Shown here piece by piece: positions 54,650 to 64,000 of a DNA stretch of 64,000 nt (position 1 is the first letter of the stretch; each line of letters begins with the position of its first letter). The position numbers and the translations under genes are program-made. The notes under the pieces are model-generated. The model did no database searches. It saw nothing but the letters and a program-made list of their open reading frames with translations, and had not been told where the DNA came from. Source of the stretch: Erpetoichthys calabaricus (taxonomy: Eukaryota; Chordata; Cladistia; Polypteriformes; Polypteridae); contig NC_041397.2 of NCBI RefSeq assembly GCF_900747795.2, positions 194,794,090 through 194,858,089 on the forward strand, in the 5' to 3' direction.

Positions 54650-55260
54650 ATCTAGTACTCAGAGAATTCAGTTTGATGAAGCTAAGAGGACAATATCTTC
54701 TGCAAATGACAGAGATAGAACCATGAAGTTCCCAAACTGGATAATCTCCAATCACTAACTGCATTTTTAATACCCTGTCCATTAAAGTCATGAACAGGAG
54801 AGGAGATGACATGCACACTTAGCAGAGTTCAGATCCCATATTGAAACAAATTCAACTTAGTGCACATAGAGGCCAAATGGCAGGCAGTAGTGATGTAACA
54901 AAACCATACTTTTACAGTACCACCCACATGATACTGTGGGGTACACACTCATATGCTTTCTTCAGATCCACAAGACACATGTAGATAGCACTGGCAAATT
55001 CTCATGACCACTCAGATATTTATGAAAGGGTAAAAAGTTGGTCCACCAATCCACAGTCAGCATGACATCCACATTGTTCTTCTTGGATCTGTGGATCATC
55101 TATCGGATGGAGTCTTCATTACAGCACACAGACACAGGCTTTCTCATGGAGGATGTGGAATGTGACATCTCAGTAATTGCAACACACCTTCTTTATAAAA
55201 ATGGGCACCACCACTTTAGGCTACCAGTCTGAATACCTTTCAAGCATAAAAAGAGGTGTT
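54650..55260 (-). mobile_element. Old LINE reverse-transcriptase remnant
   Basis: Blocks on the minus strand match a common fish LINE at the DNA level. They are 'ttatagacagg'-like 'ccattaaagtcatgaacaggag' (54,780), 'cagatccacaagacacatgtagat' (54,964, encoding the VDLKKA/DLEKAF-type A motif region in reverse), 'gttggtccaccaatccacagtc' (55,037) and 'gcaacacaccttctttataaaaatgggcaccacc' (split across 55,179-55,212). Stops fill all frames. It belongs with the LINE type seen at 21,480-21,842. Confidence 0.5.
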
Positions 55261-55734
55261 TAACAAAAACACCTACATAATATTCAGGGTGTTCAGCATT
55301 TCTATTCAGATTCTCATTCAGCCCTGCAACCTCAGCCTCAAAGTTTACCCTGTTTGTTGAGTAAGTCTCTCTTTCCGTATTAAATAGAAAACCAAATCAA
55401 ACTCTGTTTGTGTCCCAAGCTGTGGAAGAACAAATGCCACACAGATCCAAACACAGATATTGGGACACATATAAAACCAGACAGATTTATCTATTTAGCC
55501 AGCTTAATAGACCATAATTATTACAAATGCATTTAAAACCTAGTTTTGAATGAATAATGTTTCAGTGAGCAATTCTTTATGTATGTAACTATTACTATTA
55601 GTATTATTATTAGTATTAACACTTTCAAGATGGGTTTCAATAAAAGTCGACATGAGGAGTAGAAGCCGGGTGTCGACAAAAGTCTGTATCAAGGGGCAGA
55701 AGGCTAAATGTCAAGAAAAGACACCTAGATTGTA
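55261..55734. other. AT-rich DNA, nothing named
   Basis: The left part may continue the LINE remnant. The words 'gtcgacatgaggagtagaag' and 'gtcgacaaaagtctgtatc' near 55,650-55,695 form a weak local duplication. Confidence 0.35.
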
Positions 55735-55885
55735 CAAGGGGAAGTCAAGCTAAAGTTAGAAAAAAGGATTTATTAGAAAATGGAATGAACACCTTAACAA
55801 AACTGGTAATGTAATTTCTCAATGTAGTCTCCACCCTTCTCAATGCACTTGTGCCAACTGCCTGGATTCTAGCTGAAGAAAAAGT
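55735..55885 (-). mobile_element. mariner-like scrap
   Basis: In reverse the sequence reads WHKCIEKGGDYIEKLHYQF, which fits the C-terminal pattern of mariner transposases (W..CI...GDY.E). After it comes 'ctaactttagcttgacttcc' and 'ccttgtac', which may be part of a terminal repeat. It is a short remnant. Confidence 0.45.
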
Positions 55886-56594
55886 TTTGTCTTGTCTAGA
55901 CTGGCACTGTGAGTTAATGGAGCAAGTTCTTTAAAGTGAATATTGTGATTGAATGTCAATTCTTTTGCTGTTTTTGACTAATTACTGGACTTGTTTATTG
56001 TGAATTGCTTTCCTTTAGACAAACACTTATGATTACTTTTCATGCCTTTTCTCATTTTTCTTTGTAAAAATAACATCTTTCTTTGGAAAGATTTTTGTAG
56101 GCCTTGTTCTTCTAAGCCTGTGGTCTACTTTAATGATAAAATAAACTACGGATTAAAGTGGACATTTCGAGATTAAAGCTGAAATTTTCACTTTAATTAC
56201 AAAACAGACCTTTTCACTGTGTCTCTATTTTTTTCTCTGTGGCTCAAATAATGCTGTACATTCTGATGCAGCTTTCTGTCATATGTTGGTAGAAAACAGA
56301 GGCTCTTACGTCATGTTCAAACTTCATAACATTGCGCCCCAAGACTTTTTGCTGGTACTGTAACTCGCATACGCATTGTATTAATTTCTGAGGACATGCT
56401 CAGAGGAGCAAATAAACGCTGGGAATGCATAGCAGCAATGATGTGTGCACGTATGCACTCTGAACATGAAATGTAAACTTGGCCCTAACAGTTTCTGTCA
56501 ATATCAAAATATAAAAAAAGCTTAAATCACTCATACCATGCCCCTTTAATAATAAATATTGCTATGTGAATTCAAGAAATAATCTATAATGCTA
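55886..56594. other. AT-rich DNA downstream of ATG101
   Basis: Nothing recognised with confidence. 56,145-56,215 has 'cggattaaagtggacatttcgagattaaagctgaaattttcacttta'-type near-repeats (written here in pieces), suggestive of a worn simple element. Confidence 0.3.
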
Positions 56595-57035
56595 AACAGT
56601 ACACTTGTACTTTATTAATTTACAGCATTAACATAAAAAGTATGCATATTAATCATGTTAAATAAAAATTAATTAACTGTTTCTCCCACCTTTTTCATTC
56701 ACGTAATTAAAAAGTATCAGTCAGCTAGTATCTGACATTACCTGAAACTGCTGTTACATTTTTGAATAAATATCATACAATAATCTCTCTAAAAGTCAAA
56801 AAACACTAAATTACAAGCCTCCCTTTACATCTGATATAAAGTAAATGTGACAGAGAATTACTAAGAAGAATAAGGAAATACACATTTCCATTTAAGTACT
56901 CCACTTAATTATATAAAACAGTAGACAGTGTGTAACCGACATAAAGTATGCCTAGACAACAAAACTGACACTCATGATAAACAACAACGAAGACTGCTGC
57001 GGCAAACAAGCACCAACAGCATAAGCATGGAGTCT
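56595..57035 (-). other. ATG101: ATG101 3' UTR (approximate)
   Basis: Follows the ATG101 stop on the minus strand. TTTATT at 56,611-56,616 is AATAAA on the coding strand, about 420 bases past the stop, and a plausible poly(A) signal. The true end is not known. Confidence 0.45.
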
Positions 57036-57440
57036 CTACAATGCTAAAGTGTCCTTAATAAGTCGTCTCATGGTGGTGCTGACAGATGTACCCAGAGAAT
57101 CTGTGATCTGGAAACTAATTTTATATAAATAAGGCTGCACATCTTTTAAACTTGTGTCAAAGACATTGTCCACTTCAGACTGTGTAGGCATCTTAGGCAA
57201 GTATTCATGTCGGTTAATCACCTCCACAATATTAATCACTTTTTCCCCAAGTTTCTCACCCACTTTCTCTCGACAGATCTGTCTTTCTTGCTCATTAGCT
57301 AGGTTGACAACATTGACCTTGATACTCCACACTTCCCAAGGGATGCACTCATCAGAGAAAGGCCAACGAGACTTTTTCTTTTGGTAAAACTCCAAAGAGA
57401 TCTGCCCTGCTCCATCATTCCCAGAACTGCGTAAAGCATC
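57036..57440 (-). CDS. ATG101: ATG101 last coding exon (C-terminal 134 residues)
   Basis: The acceptor 'ttgtatttcag' (complement 57,441-57,451) is followed by [27 protein letters not shown], then [60 protein letters not shown] and [11 protein letters not shown]-stop. It aligns without gaps to human ATG101 from residue 85 to 218. ATG101 is a HORMA-fold protein that pairs with ATG13 in the ULK1 complex and starts autophagosome formation. The WF finger (Trp110 and Phe112, here RWPF) that recruits downstream autophagy factors is present. The exon is intact. Residues 1-84 must lie in exons at higher coordinates; I did not find them before 64,000. Confidence 0.95.
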   Translation of the reverse strand, partial: DALRSSGNDGAGQISLEFYQKKKSRWPFSDECIPWEVWSIKVNVVNLANEQERQICREKVGEKLGEKVINIVEVINRHEYLPKMPTQSEVDNVFDTSLKDVQPYLYKISFQITDSLGTSVSTTMRRLIKDTLAL

Positions 57441-58028
57441 CTGAAATACAATTTAAAACAAAAATATCAGTTCCTTGAATTCCCAAAATGAACATATCAA
57501 TTTGTCTAATTATATAACATGACAAAAACCCTGTTTGCCAGCGGTAATATTAAACTACAAGCAGTGTTTTTTTTCTAGTTTTAAGACATTTTTAGTTTTA
57601 ATTTCTCATTTTAGTTTTTAGCCATTTCCCTATTTCAGCTTTTGCATAGTTTTTCATATTTTTTTTAGTTTTTATAAATTTTACATTTTTCCGCATTTAA
57701 CTATAGGGTTTTGTCATTACTCACCAAAATGTCCACCCTGACAGTTTTGTAATTGTACAAATACTGTTTTCTCTATAGTTGCACTGTCATTAATTTTGTA
57801 CCCATTAAATTAATACAAAAACTTTTACAGTCTGTGACAGAATTACATTTTCTGATGATAATGTGAAGTTCAAGGCTTCTAGTATAATCGAAAAATGCAG
57901 AATCAAATAACAAGTGTGCTCTGATGTTAATTGTTACCTTAACTTGGCACAGATTTAAGCAAATGGTTATTTCATTTCAAAAATGCTTTCTTTTTATTTT
58001 TGACAGCACCAAAAATAAAAAAATATAT
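57441..58028 (-). other. ATG101: Start of the ATG101 intron
   Basis: Intron sequence by position. It has T-rich 'tagttttaatt' low-complexity DNA at about 57,570-57,690. The same intron probably continues to or beyond the end of the window. Confidence 0.5.
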
Positions 58029-58040
58029 ATAGCAGTAAGA

Positions 58041-58398
58041 GGGGCGGCACGGTGGCACAGTGGGTAGCGCTGCTGCCTCGCAGTTGGGACACCTGGGGAC
58101 CTGGGTTCGATTCCCGGGTCCTCCCTGCATGGAGTTTGCATGTTCTCCCCGTGTCTGCGTGGGTTTCCTCCGGGCGCTCCGGTTTCCTCCCACAGTCCAA
58201 AGACATGCTGGTTAGGTGGATTGGCGATTCTAAATTGGCCCTAGTGTGTGCTTGGTTTGTGTGTGTCCTGCGGTGGGTTGGCACCCTGCCCGGGATTGGT
58301 TCCTGCCTTGTGCCCTGTGTTGGCTGGGATTGGCTCCAGCAGACCCCCGTGACCCTGTGTTTCGGATTCAGCGGGTTGGAAAATGGATGGATGGATGG
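58041..58398 (+). repeat. Full-length V-SINE (DANA/HE1-like) with 12-bp TSD
   Basis: The tRNA-like head has an A box in GTGGCACAGTGGGTAGCGC and the B box GGTTCGATTCC (58,104-58,114). Next comes the conserved core 'ggagtttgcatgttctcccc', 'tccggtttcctcccacagtc', 'caaagacatgctggttaggt', and the 3' end 'gggttggaaaatggatgg' with (ATGG)n. The target duplication ATAGCAGTAAGA is perfect (58,029-58,040 and 58,399-58,410). SINEs of this kind are transcribed by RNA polymerase III and copied by a LINE. It is a young copy. Confidence 0.92.
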
Positions 58399-58474
58399 AT
58401 AGCAGTAAGATCATTACACACATATATTCTTACTTTATATTTATTTTTATATTATTGTATATTTTTATATTTAT

Positions 58475-59007
58475 TGTGACGGGTGGCTGTGCCCAGCCGG
58501 GATGCTGAGAAGGACTGGGAGAGGGACTGTGCCTTCCCAGACCATGAGGGGGCAGATGCCCTGGTTTGTGTGGGGGCCACGGGAACTGAGCATGGAAGCT
58601 CAACCCTATTGGGGCTCGTGGCCACCACCATGGGGCGCCCGGACGACTGTGGAGCCCTGGACGCCAGCACTTCTGCCACACCCGGAGGTGCTAGCGGAAG
58701 GAATACCACGGACACCCGGATTGCTTCCAGGTGCTCATCAGGAGGCACCTGGAGCTCGTCCGGGTGGACATAAAAGGGGCCACCTCCCTCCAGTCAGCAG
58801 CTAGTCGGGTGGAAGAGGACGAAGCTCAGAGGAGAGGAGTGGAGGTGGCGAAGAGAGGACAGGAGTCTGAAAGCCTGGACTGAGGGTGTGTGGTGCAGGG
58901 GCACTGGGTTGTGCGCGGGACATTATTTATTGTAAATATTGTAAATAAACGTGTGTGGTGATTTGAGCATTGGTGTCTGCCTGTCTATGGCGAGGCTGGT
59001 CTCCACA
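58475..59007 (+). mobile_element. Probable solo LTR, fossil
   Basis: A 533-bp GC-rich block in AT-rich DNA, starting TGTGACGGGTGG and ending GGTCTCCACA. It has ATAAAAGG (58,770-58,777) placed like an LTR TATA box and AATAAA (58,944-58,949) placed like its poly(A) signal, about 60 bases from the end. No internal region or second LTR is seen, so it would be what is left after recombination between two LTRs. I cannot name the family and see no clear target duplication. It is an isolated fossil without genes and looks middle-aged. Confidence 0.5.
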
Positions 59008-59123
59008 ATATATATTCTATTATTATATATTTATTTATTTTTGATATCTCCTAATGTTGACTATATGTCATCTACCAATTTCGAAGCTTTAAAAGAGTTT
59101 TTCTGTTTCAGATAATTCTTACT

Positions 59124-59482
59124 GGGCGGCACGGTGGCGCAGTGGGTAGCGCTGCTGCCTCGCAGTTGGAAGACCTGGGGACCCGGGTTCGCTTCCCGGG
59201 TCCTCCCTGCGTGGAGTTTGCATGTTCTCCCCGTGTCTGCGTGGGTTTCCTCCGGGCGCTCCGGTTTCCTCCCACAGTCCAAAGACATGCAGGTTAGGTG
59301 GATTGGCGATTCTAAATTGTCCCTAGTGTGTGCTTGGTGTGTGGGTGTGTTTGTGTGTGTCCTGCGGTGGGTTGGCACCCTGCCCGGGATTGGTTCCTGC
59401 CTTGTGCCCTGTGTTGGCTGGGATTGGCTCCGGCAGACCCCCGTGACCCTGTGTTCGGATTCAGCGGGTTGGAAAATGGATG
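59124..59482 (+). repeat. Full-length V-SINE with 13-bp TSD
   Basis: A sister of 58,041-58,398, a few percent different at most. B box GGTTCGCTTCC (59,186-59,196), the same core, the 3' end 'gggttggaaaatggatg'. The target duplication GATAATTCTTACT is perfect (59,111-59,123 and 59,483-59,495). Young. Confidence 0.92.
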
Positions 59483-59495
59483 GATAATTCTTACT

Positions 59496-62400
59496 TTGCT
59501 TATTTTTTGAAATACTGTTGAAGTTGCTACTTGACCTATGTTAATAACAATATTAGTAGAAAAAGTGATGAAAGTTTCTCCATGTGTATGGTGTATTTCT
59601 ACAAGCATACAATTTACATTAAACACTGAACATCTATTATGGAAACATCTCAGATCATTCACATAGTAAGAAAGTTGCAAATCCAAGGGAAGCTCCCTGT
59701 GAGCCTAAACTGAGAGAATGTAATTTAACAACACACGGAGGAATAACTGACACGTCAAGATTGCAGTCTGCAATTAATAAGATACTTCTAGTGCTTTAAA
59801 ACTGATGTGCTACATGTTACGCACGTTAGATAAAGTTCAATGTATACAGATTCATCATTGGAGTTTATTTCAATATAAAGCAGATTTGGTACATTACTCT
59901 TGTTAAAATAAACCCTGAGCAGGGTGATGTACTTCAAAATTAACAGTGTTTATGACCTCCCAAGCACAGCAATACCCTGTAAAAACTTTGCTATACTGCC
60001 ACATTCTAAATATAATATTAAGATTACTGCAGTTCATCCACTTACTATTGATGAAGCATTGCGAAGTTCATCACAACAGTGTGACAGGAACTCACACTGT
60101 GACACACCACCCACATTAAAGCATTAATACTAATAACCTGATTAAAACTAAAGGTATACATGTAACATCAGCTTGATTGATAACATTGATGGCATGCTAG
60201 ACTGCACTGCAAAGGTACCATCCACAAACAAGTGTGAAATTGCTGAAATTCCTTCCTTTTTTTCCAGTCTAAATACTGAATTTCAGTCATGGGGGTGGCT
60301 ATTCTAGCTTGAAAAATCATCCAGTGCTCTGATTTTCAAATTATTTTCCTGTATCTTCCAAAGTAATGTATGGCACGTTTTAATTTATACACCTTTTCAA
60401 TGAAGTTTGGTGAAAGCTGCCTGCCATTCGCTGTCAGCAGGGCATCAATGACTGACGGTCAGTTATAGCCAATGTAATCCACAGAATAAGTCATTGACAA
60501 GTGATGAGGCGTTGGTATTCACTCTCAGTTCGAGAAGGGAAGGGCTCACTGATGAATGAAATGACCAATGAAATCCACAGATTTGGACACCAGCAGCGAG
60601 GGATACTTGCAAATGTACAGAAATCAATGATCTTGTTTAAACTCAAGATAAACCTGTGCAGTTTAAAATAACATTTAATAAATATGCTGGCAACTGCACA
60701 GTCACATGTACGTTACGCACAAAGACTAACGTGGTGAAAATGAAAATTACAACAACAAGCCTTGTTTCCATTTTTTTTTCTTGTTTTCATTTAGTTAGAA
60801 TTCTCAGACTTTTTCTATTTTAGTTAACACAATAATATTTTTTTTTTGTTAACGACATGTTTAAATTTAGTTTTCATTAATGGGAAACCATTCATTTCTA
60901 CACCTCACTGATGGCTTCATCTCTTTATGATATCAATGAGATATTCATATTAGTCCAGCAACATCCCAAAGATATGTGTTTTAGGTTGACTGACAACTCT
61001 AATTTGAAACAATATGAATGACCACTGGTGTATTAGCTTCTGGCTTGGCTTTCCACCCAAGTTTTAGTTTCTGTCTTGCATCCACTATTGTCAAGAAAGG
61101 TTCTGGCACCTCCATGATCATGTTCTGTAAAAATGTGCCACATGAAACACACTAACTTGACATAACTAACAAATTTGCAAAGATATACTACATTGTCTTA
61201 TATGTTTCTTTTACCTTACCGGAGTCTACCATCTATTTTTGTTTTGAATTTAATTGATTTTTTTATTAAAGACTTACAGTAGCTCACTCCATGATTTCTA
61301 TAGTTTGTTGGTTCAGTTCCTTCCTCTAACTTACTGTGGGACCCTTCAAGTTATTTCATTTGAATGTGTTCCAGTTGTCAAAAAATCTTGTAAATAATTA
61401 CAATTTGTCCTTATCTTTAGTAACCTTGGGTTAAAAATTGGCAAAATTACAATTGGCAAGCTCCTCTGACAATAAAAAAAATTAAGTACTCCTCAAGCAC
61501 CTGCTTACAACTCTCAAGCACATTATTCATTCTGCAGAGCATGCAATGCCAAGAAAAAAATGAAATAATAAAGAACATTTCTATACATGAGTTCATGTGT
61601 AAGGGCACAACATATCAGTTCTTAGCAGAAAAAAATGTAAATGTAGTAACAAGTCAGCAAATAGAAATCCATCCTAAGCAGACCTCTATTGAAGAGTTTG
61701 TATTTGACAAACAACATATCAGTAATTTGCCACTAACCAGGAAAAACCTGCCAGCAACCTTTTAGTAAATATTTTTATTATAAGGAATAATTTATTTAAC
61801 CTTCAAATATCCCTTCCGTGTGGCTGAATTTAAAATAGTTTAAAAACAACCATTCCAAATGCTTAATTTTCCCAGTAATGTCCTATAGTCATTTTTAATT
61901 TCTATTCATTATCAAAATTATTCTAAACTGGTTTCTAGGAAGCTTTTTTAAATATTGACCATTGTAAAAGGTGCTAATTGATTAATAAAAGAGGATTAGA
62001 GGAAACTTTTTCAGTAAAATAACATACTGTTTCCAATCTTTCCCATGTTTGTGTTCTTACAATGTCATAGTACTAGAATTTGTCAGGAGATCAGAAAGCA
62101 GAAACACTATACATATCTATTTGTTCAATTTTTCAGTTATTGATTTGAAAATATTTATTCATTGCAAAATTATGCCATTCAGCATTCAGTTTTAGACTGC
62201 ATTACTATTACTAAAAAGAAAACCTTTCCTGTGTACATAGTGTATTAAATTTGTTTAAACGCTATATAAAGGACAGATCACCTATCAAGTAAAATAAGTA
62301 TAGTGAACATCTGGAATGGACTGATGTGACTTTCCACTGATACTAATCAGTTTAAGGCTTCTAGAAGGCATAAAACTAAAGGATTACCAATACATTGCTG

Positions 62401-63339
62401 GAATACATCCTGCAGTCTGGGCAAACATCCCCACTGTTTAGTCACCATCTGTAGTTTTTTCATTTGCTTATCCTCCTCCTCCTTTTCCAGTGAACCTGGA
62501 CACTTTCATAACATGAACTGGAGCTGAATGATTTCATTTTTAACGAGTTTCTAATTAGAATTTATATCTACATTTAAATTAAGCTGAATCCCCATGAACT
62601 TGTTTTCTAAGATAAATATGTCAATTCAAAACAGACTCACTGTTATTACTATTACTTTCTTTAAGGCTGTATTCTCAGTTCTTTGTAAACAGTTATCACA
62701 AAGTGATCAATTACTGCTAAAATGCAGTTTCAAGTGCTTAAGTTCTTTATTACACTGGTCATATTCTCCACAAGTGCTTATTCCCTTATACAAGAAGGTT
62801 TTAGATTTGAAAAGATACACACAGTACTGTCTGAAAGTACAGTACAGTACAGTTTGATTTAACTGTCACAGTGTAATGCCATGTCATAATGTCATACTGT
62901 GGATAGTCTGTGATGCACTAGATTCCAAACCAGTGCAGGAAAATATAAAAATGCTGGATTGTCATTATATATGACACAACCCCAGTTAAAATGAAACAGA
63001 AAACATCCTTATCTGTAAAAAGAGTATAATAAGGATACTGGTGCCTACACTTCTGTTACTAATTGTAACATACGTCTATGTAACTATAAAAGCACAGAAA
63101 CATCTCACAACTCTGCTCAACATGCAGTCTGAATTCCAATTACAGTAAAAAGGGTTGGTAGCTAACAACAAGTTTGGAAGTATTGAAAATGCACTTTTAG
63201 TAACAGAAAATACTATAATAATGTCATCTGTAATTATATATTTTTTTGTTTTGGTAACTTGAAAGCACAATGCTTGTCCTTTGTGACTTGTTGACTTTTT
63301 ATATCATTAGTGAAAAAGATTTGTCATGAAAAAAAGAGC
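59496..63339 (-). other. Presumed ATG101 intron or upstream DNA, nothing coding found
   Basis: AT-rich. I looked on the minus strand for the missing ATG101 residues 1-84 (for example the code for DCDFIDFTYVRVSS) and did not see them. Short frames at 59,924-60,127, 61,541-61,765 and 62,594-62,857 have no family resemblance. T-rich low-complexity DNA lies at about 60,755-60,890. Confidence 0.4.
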
Positions 63340-63416
63340 TCTGTGCTTGGTGAGATAGGCTCCAGCTTTCTTGTGACCTGCTTAGGTTAAAGCAGGTTTG
63401 AAAGATGGATGGATGG
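63340..63416 (+). repeat. V-SINE 3' end scrap
   Basis: 'gagataggctccagctttc', 'ttgtgacctgcttagg' and 'tgaaagatggatggatgg' match the last 75 bases of the V-SINE body and its (ATGG)n tail. Confidence 0.6.
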
Positions 63417-63859
63417 AAGTCTACTGTTAGTAATGTGAAAACAGCTCACTCCCAAGCTTCCCTACTTTATGTCAGGTATCATAATGCAGGCGCCCCCCTT
63501 CTTGGCCAAAGCACACGTTAAGCAGAGTTAAAGAGAGCCCTGACTGATATTGCTAAGGCTGGACTGCTTTACCAGTCTGGAAAATACCTTTATACCAGTA
63601 TTCAAAGCCCCAACTGCCCGTTTTACCAATCTCCAACAATTATATTTAGTTAATCTGTGGCACGTTTGCAATGTCTGTGCTTGCTTATTTTTGGTTTATC
63701 TAGGCAAACTAAAATTGCCTATGTTTTAAGTAACCATTTGCAGTGGTTACTGTGTGTAATGCATATTAGCTATTCATAATGAGTATTAAAAAGGAAACAA
63801 TAATGCTGAAATGTGCAGGATGTAATGCATTTGTGTGTAATCCAAATGTAAGAACACAA

Positions 63860-64000
63860 TGAGGTTTTAAAAAAGTATTCATCCCCCCACATTTTTTAAA
63901 TATTCTACTCTCACAAACTGTGATAATTAAATTACTTTAGAATTTATTCCTCAATGATCTACAAAGCTATGCACACCATTTCAAACGAAAGCCATGATTT
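63860..64000. mobile_element. Possible end of a Tc1-like element running off the window
   Basis: 'aaaaaagtattcatcccccc' followed by AT-rich DNA, then 'ttagaatttattcctcaatgatctac', resembles the terminal repeat of fish Tc1-like elements (AAAGTATTCA..CCCC, then CTCAATNATCTACA). The rest lies outside the window, and the very end CAGT is not clear. Confidence 0.4.

Noticed and set aside
57036-57440. ATG101 exon as a processed pseudogene
   Set aside because: It starts exactly after a good acceptor at a residue-85 boundary and has no A tail or frame damage.
58041-58115. Possible tRNA genes at the SINE heads
   Set aside because: A and B boxes are present but the cloverleaf is not kept and a SINE body follows. 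The same holds for 59,124, 35,726, 9,839-10,078, 6,512 and 53,243.
58430-58804. Overlapping frames in a GC-rich block
   Set aside because: The block looks like a solo LTR, and GC-rich DNA leaves frames open by chance.
58052-59487. Frames of about 100-120 codons starting [12 protein letters not shown]
   Set aside because: They lie wholly in two V-SINEs. The repeated peptide reflects the repeat and not a gene pair.
62594-63270. Frames of 64-87 codons near the window end
   Set aside because: AT-rich chance frames without homology; they do not match the missing ATG101 N terminus.

Overview
This is a repeat-laden piece of a fish nuclear genome with two host genes. The protein matches are vertebrate: ZBTB21 and ATG101. 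The repeats are of fish type: several Tc1-like families, a Penelope-like element, L2-like and jockey/CR1-like LINEs, and V-SINEs of the DANA/HE1 kind. The V-SINE subfamily (two full copies near 58-59.5 kb) and the mix of families suggest a bichir or reedfish (Polypteriformes). That placement is inference from memory of repeat types, not a search.

Layout. 1-11.3 kb: repeats and AT-rich DNA. It holds a Tc1-like element inserted in an L2-like LINE, two copies of a repeat carrying arrays of ETS-CRE composite motifs, a truncated Tigger-like MITE and old SINEs. 11.3-17.85 kb: one LINE on the minus strand, split by a Tc1-like element and by a Penelope-like element with 226-bp inverted arms and hammerhead-ribozyme-like motifs. 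17.85-30.4 kb: more transposon remnants, a second copy of the same LINE on the plus strand and a young Tc1-like element. 31.3-31.5 kb: a CpG-rich promoter with CCAAT, E-box and CRE sites and a good splice donor, probably the first exon of ZBTB21. 31.5-39.8 kb: the presumed first intron. 39,835-42,876: the complete ZBTB21 coding region in one exon (1013 aa, BTB plus nine C2H2-like fingers). 44-52.9 kb: a MITE, then a nest in which one Tc1-like element has been split by another Tc1-like element, a MITE, and a MITE inside a MITE. 53-56.5 kb: old SINE, LINE and mariner debris. 57,036-57,440 (minus): the last coding exon of ATG101, with its upstream exons not seen. 58-59.5 kb: two full V-SINEs flanking a probable solo LTR.

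The two host genes are convergent, with about 14 kb between stop codons, and nothing suggests they work together: one is a nuclear transcription factor, the other an autophagy-initiation subunit. Most of the rest is mobile DNA in layers whose insertion order can be read from target-site duplications. I found no CRISPR array, operon, rRNA or functional tRNA gene, and no evidence for a wholly new multi-gene system. The most interesting items are the transposon nest at 47.1-52.9 kb, the ribozyme-like motifs in the Penelope-like element, the dispersed ETS-CRE arrays, and two SINE families whose tails match LINEs in the same window.
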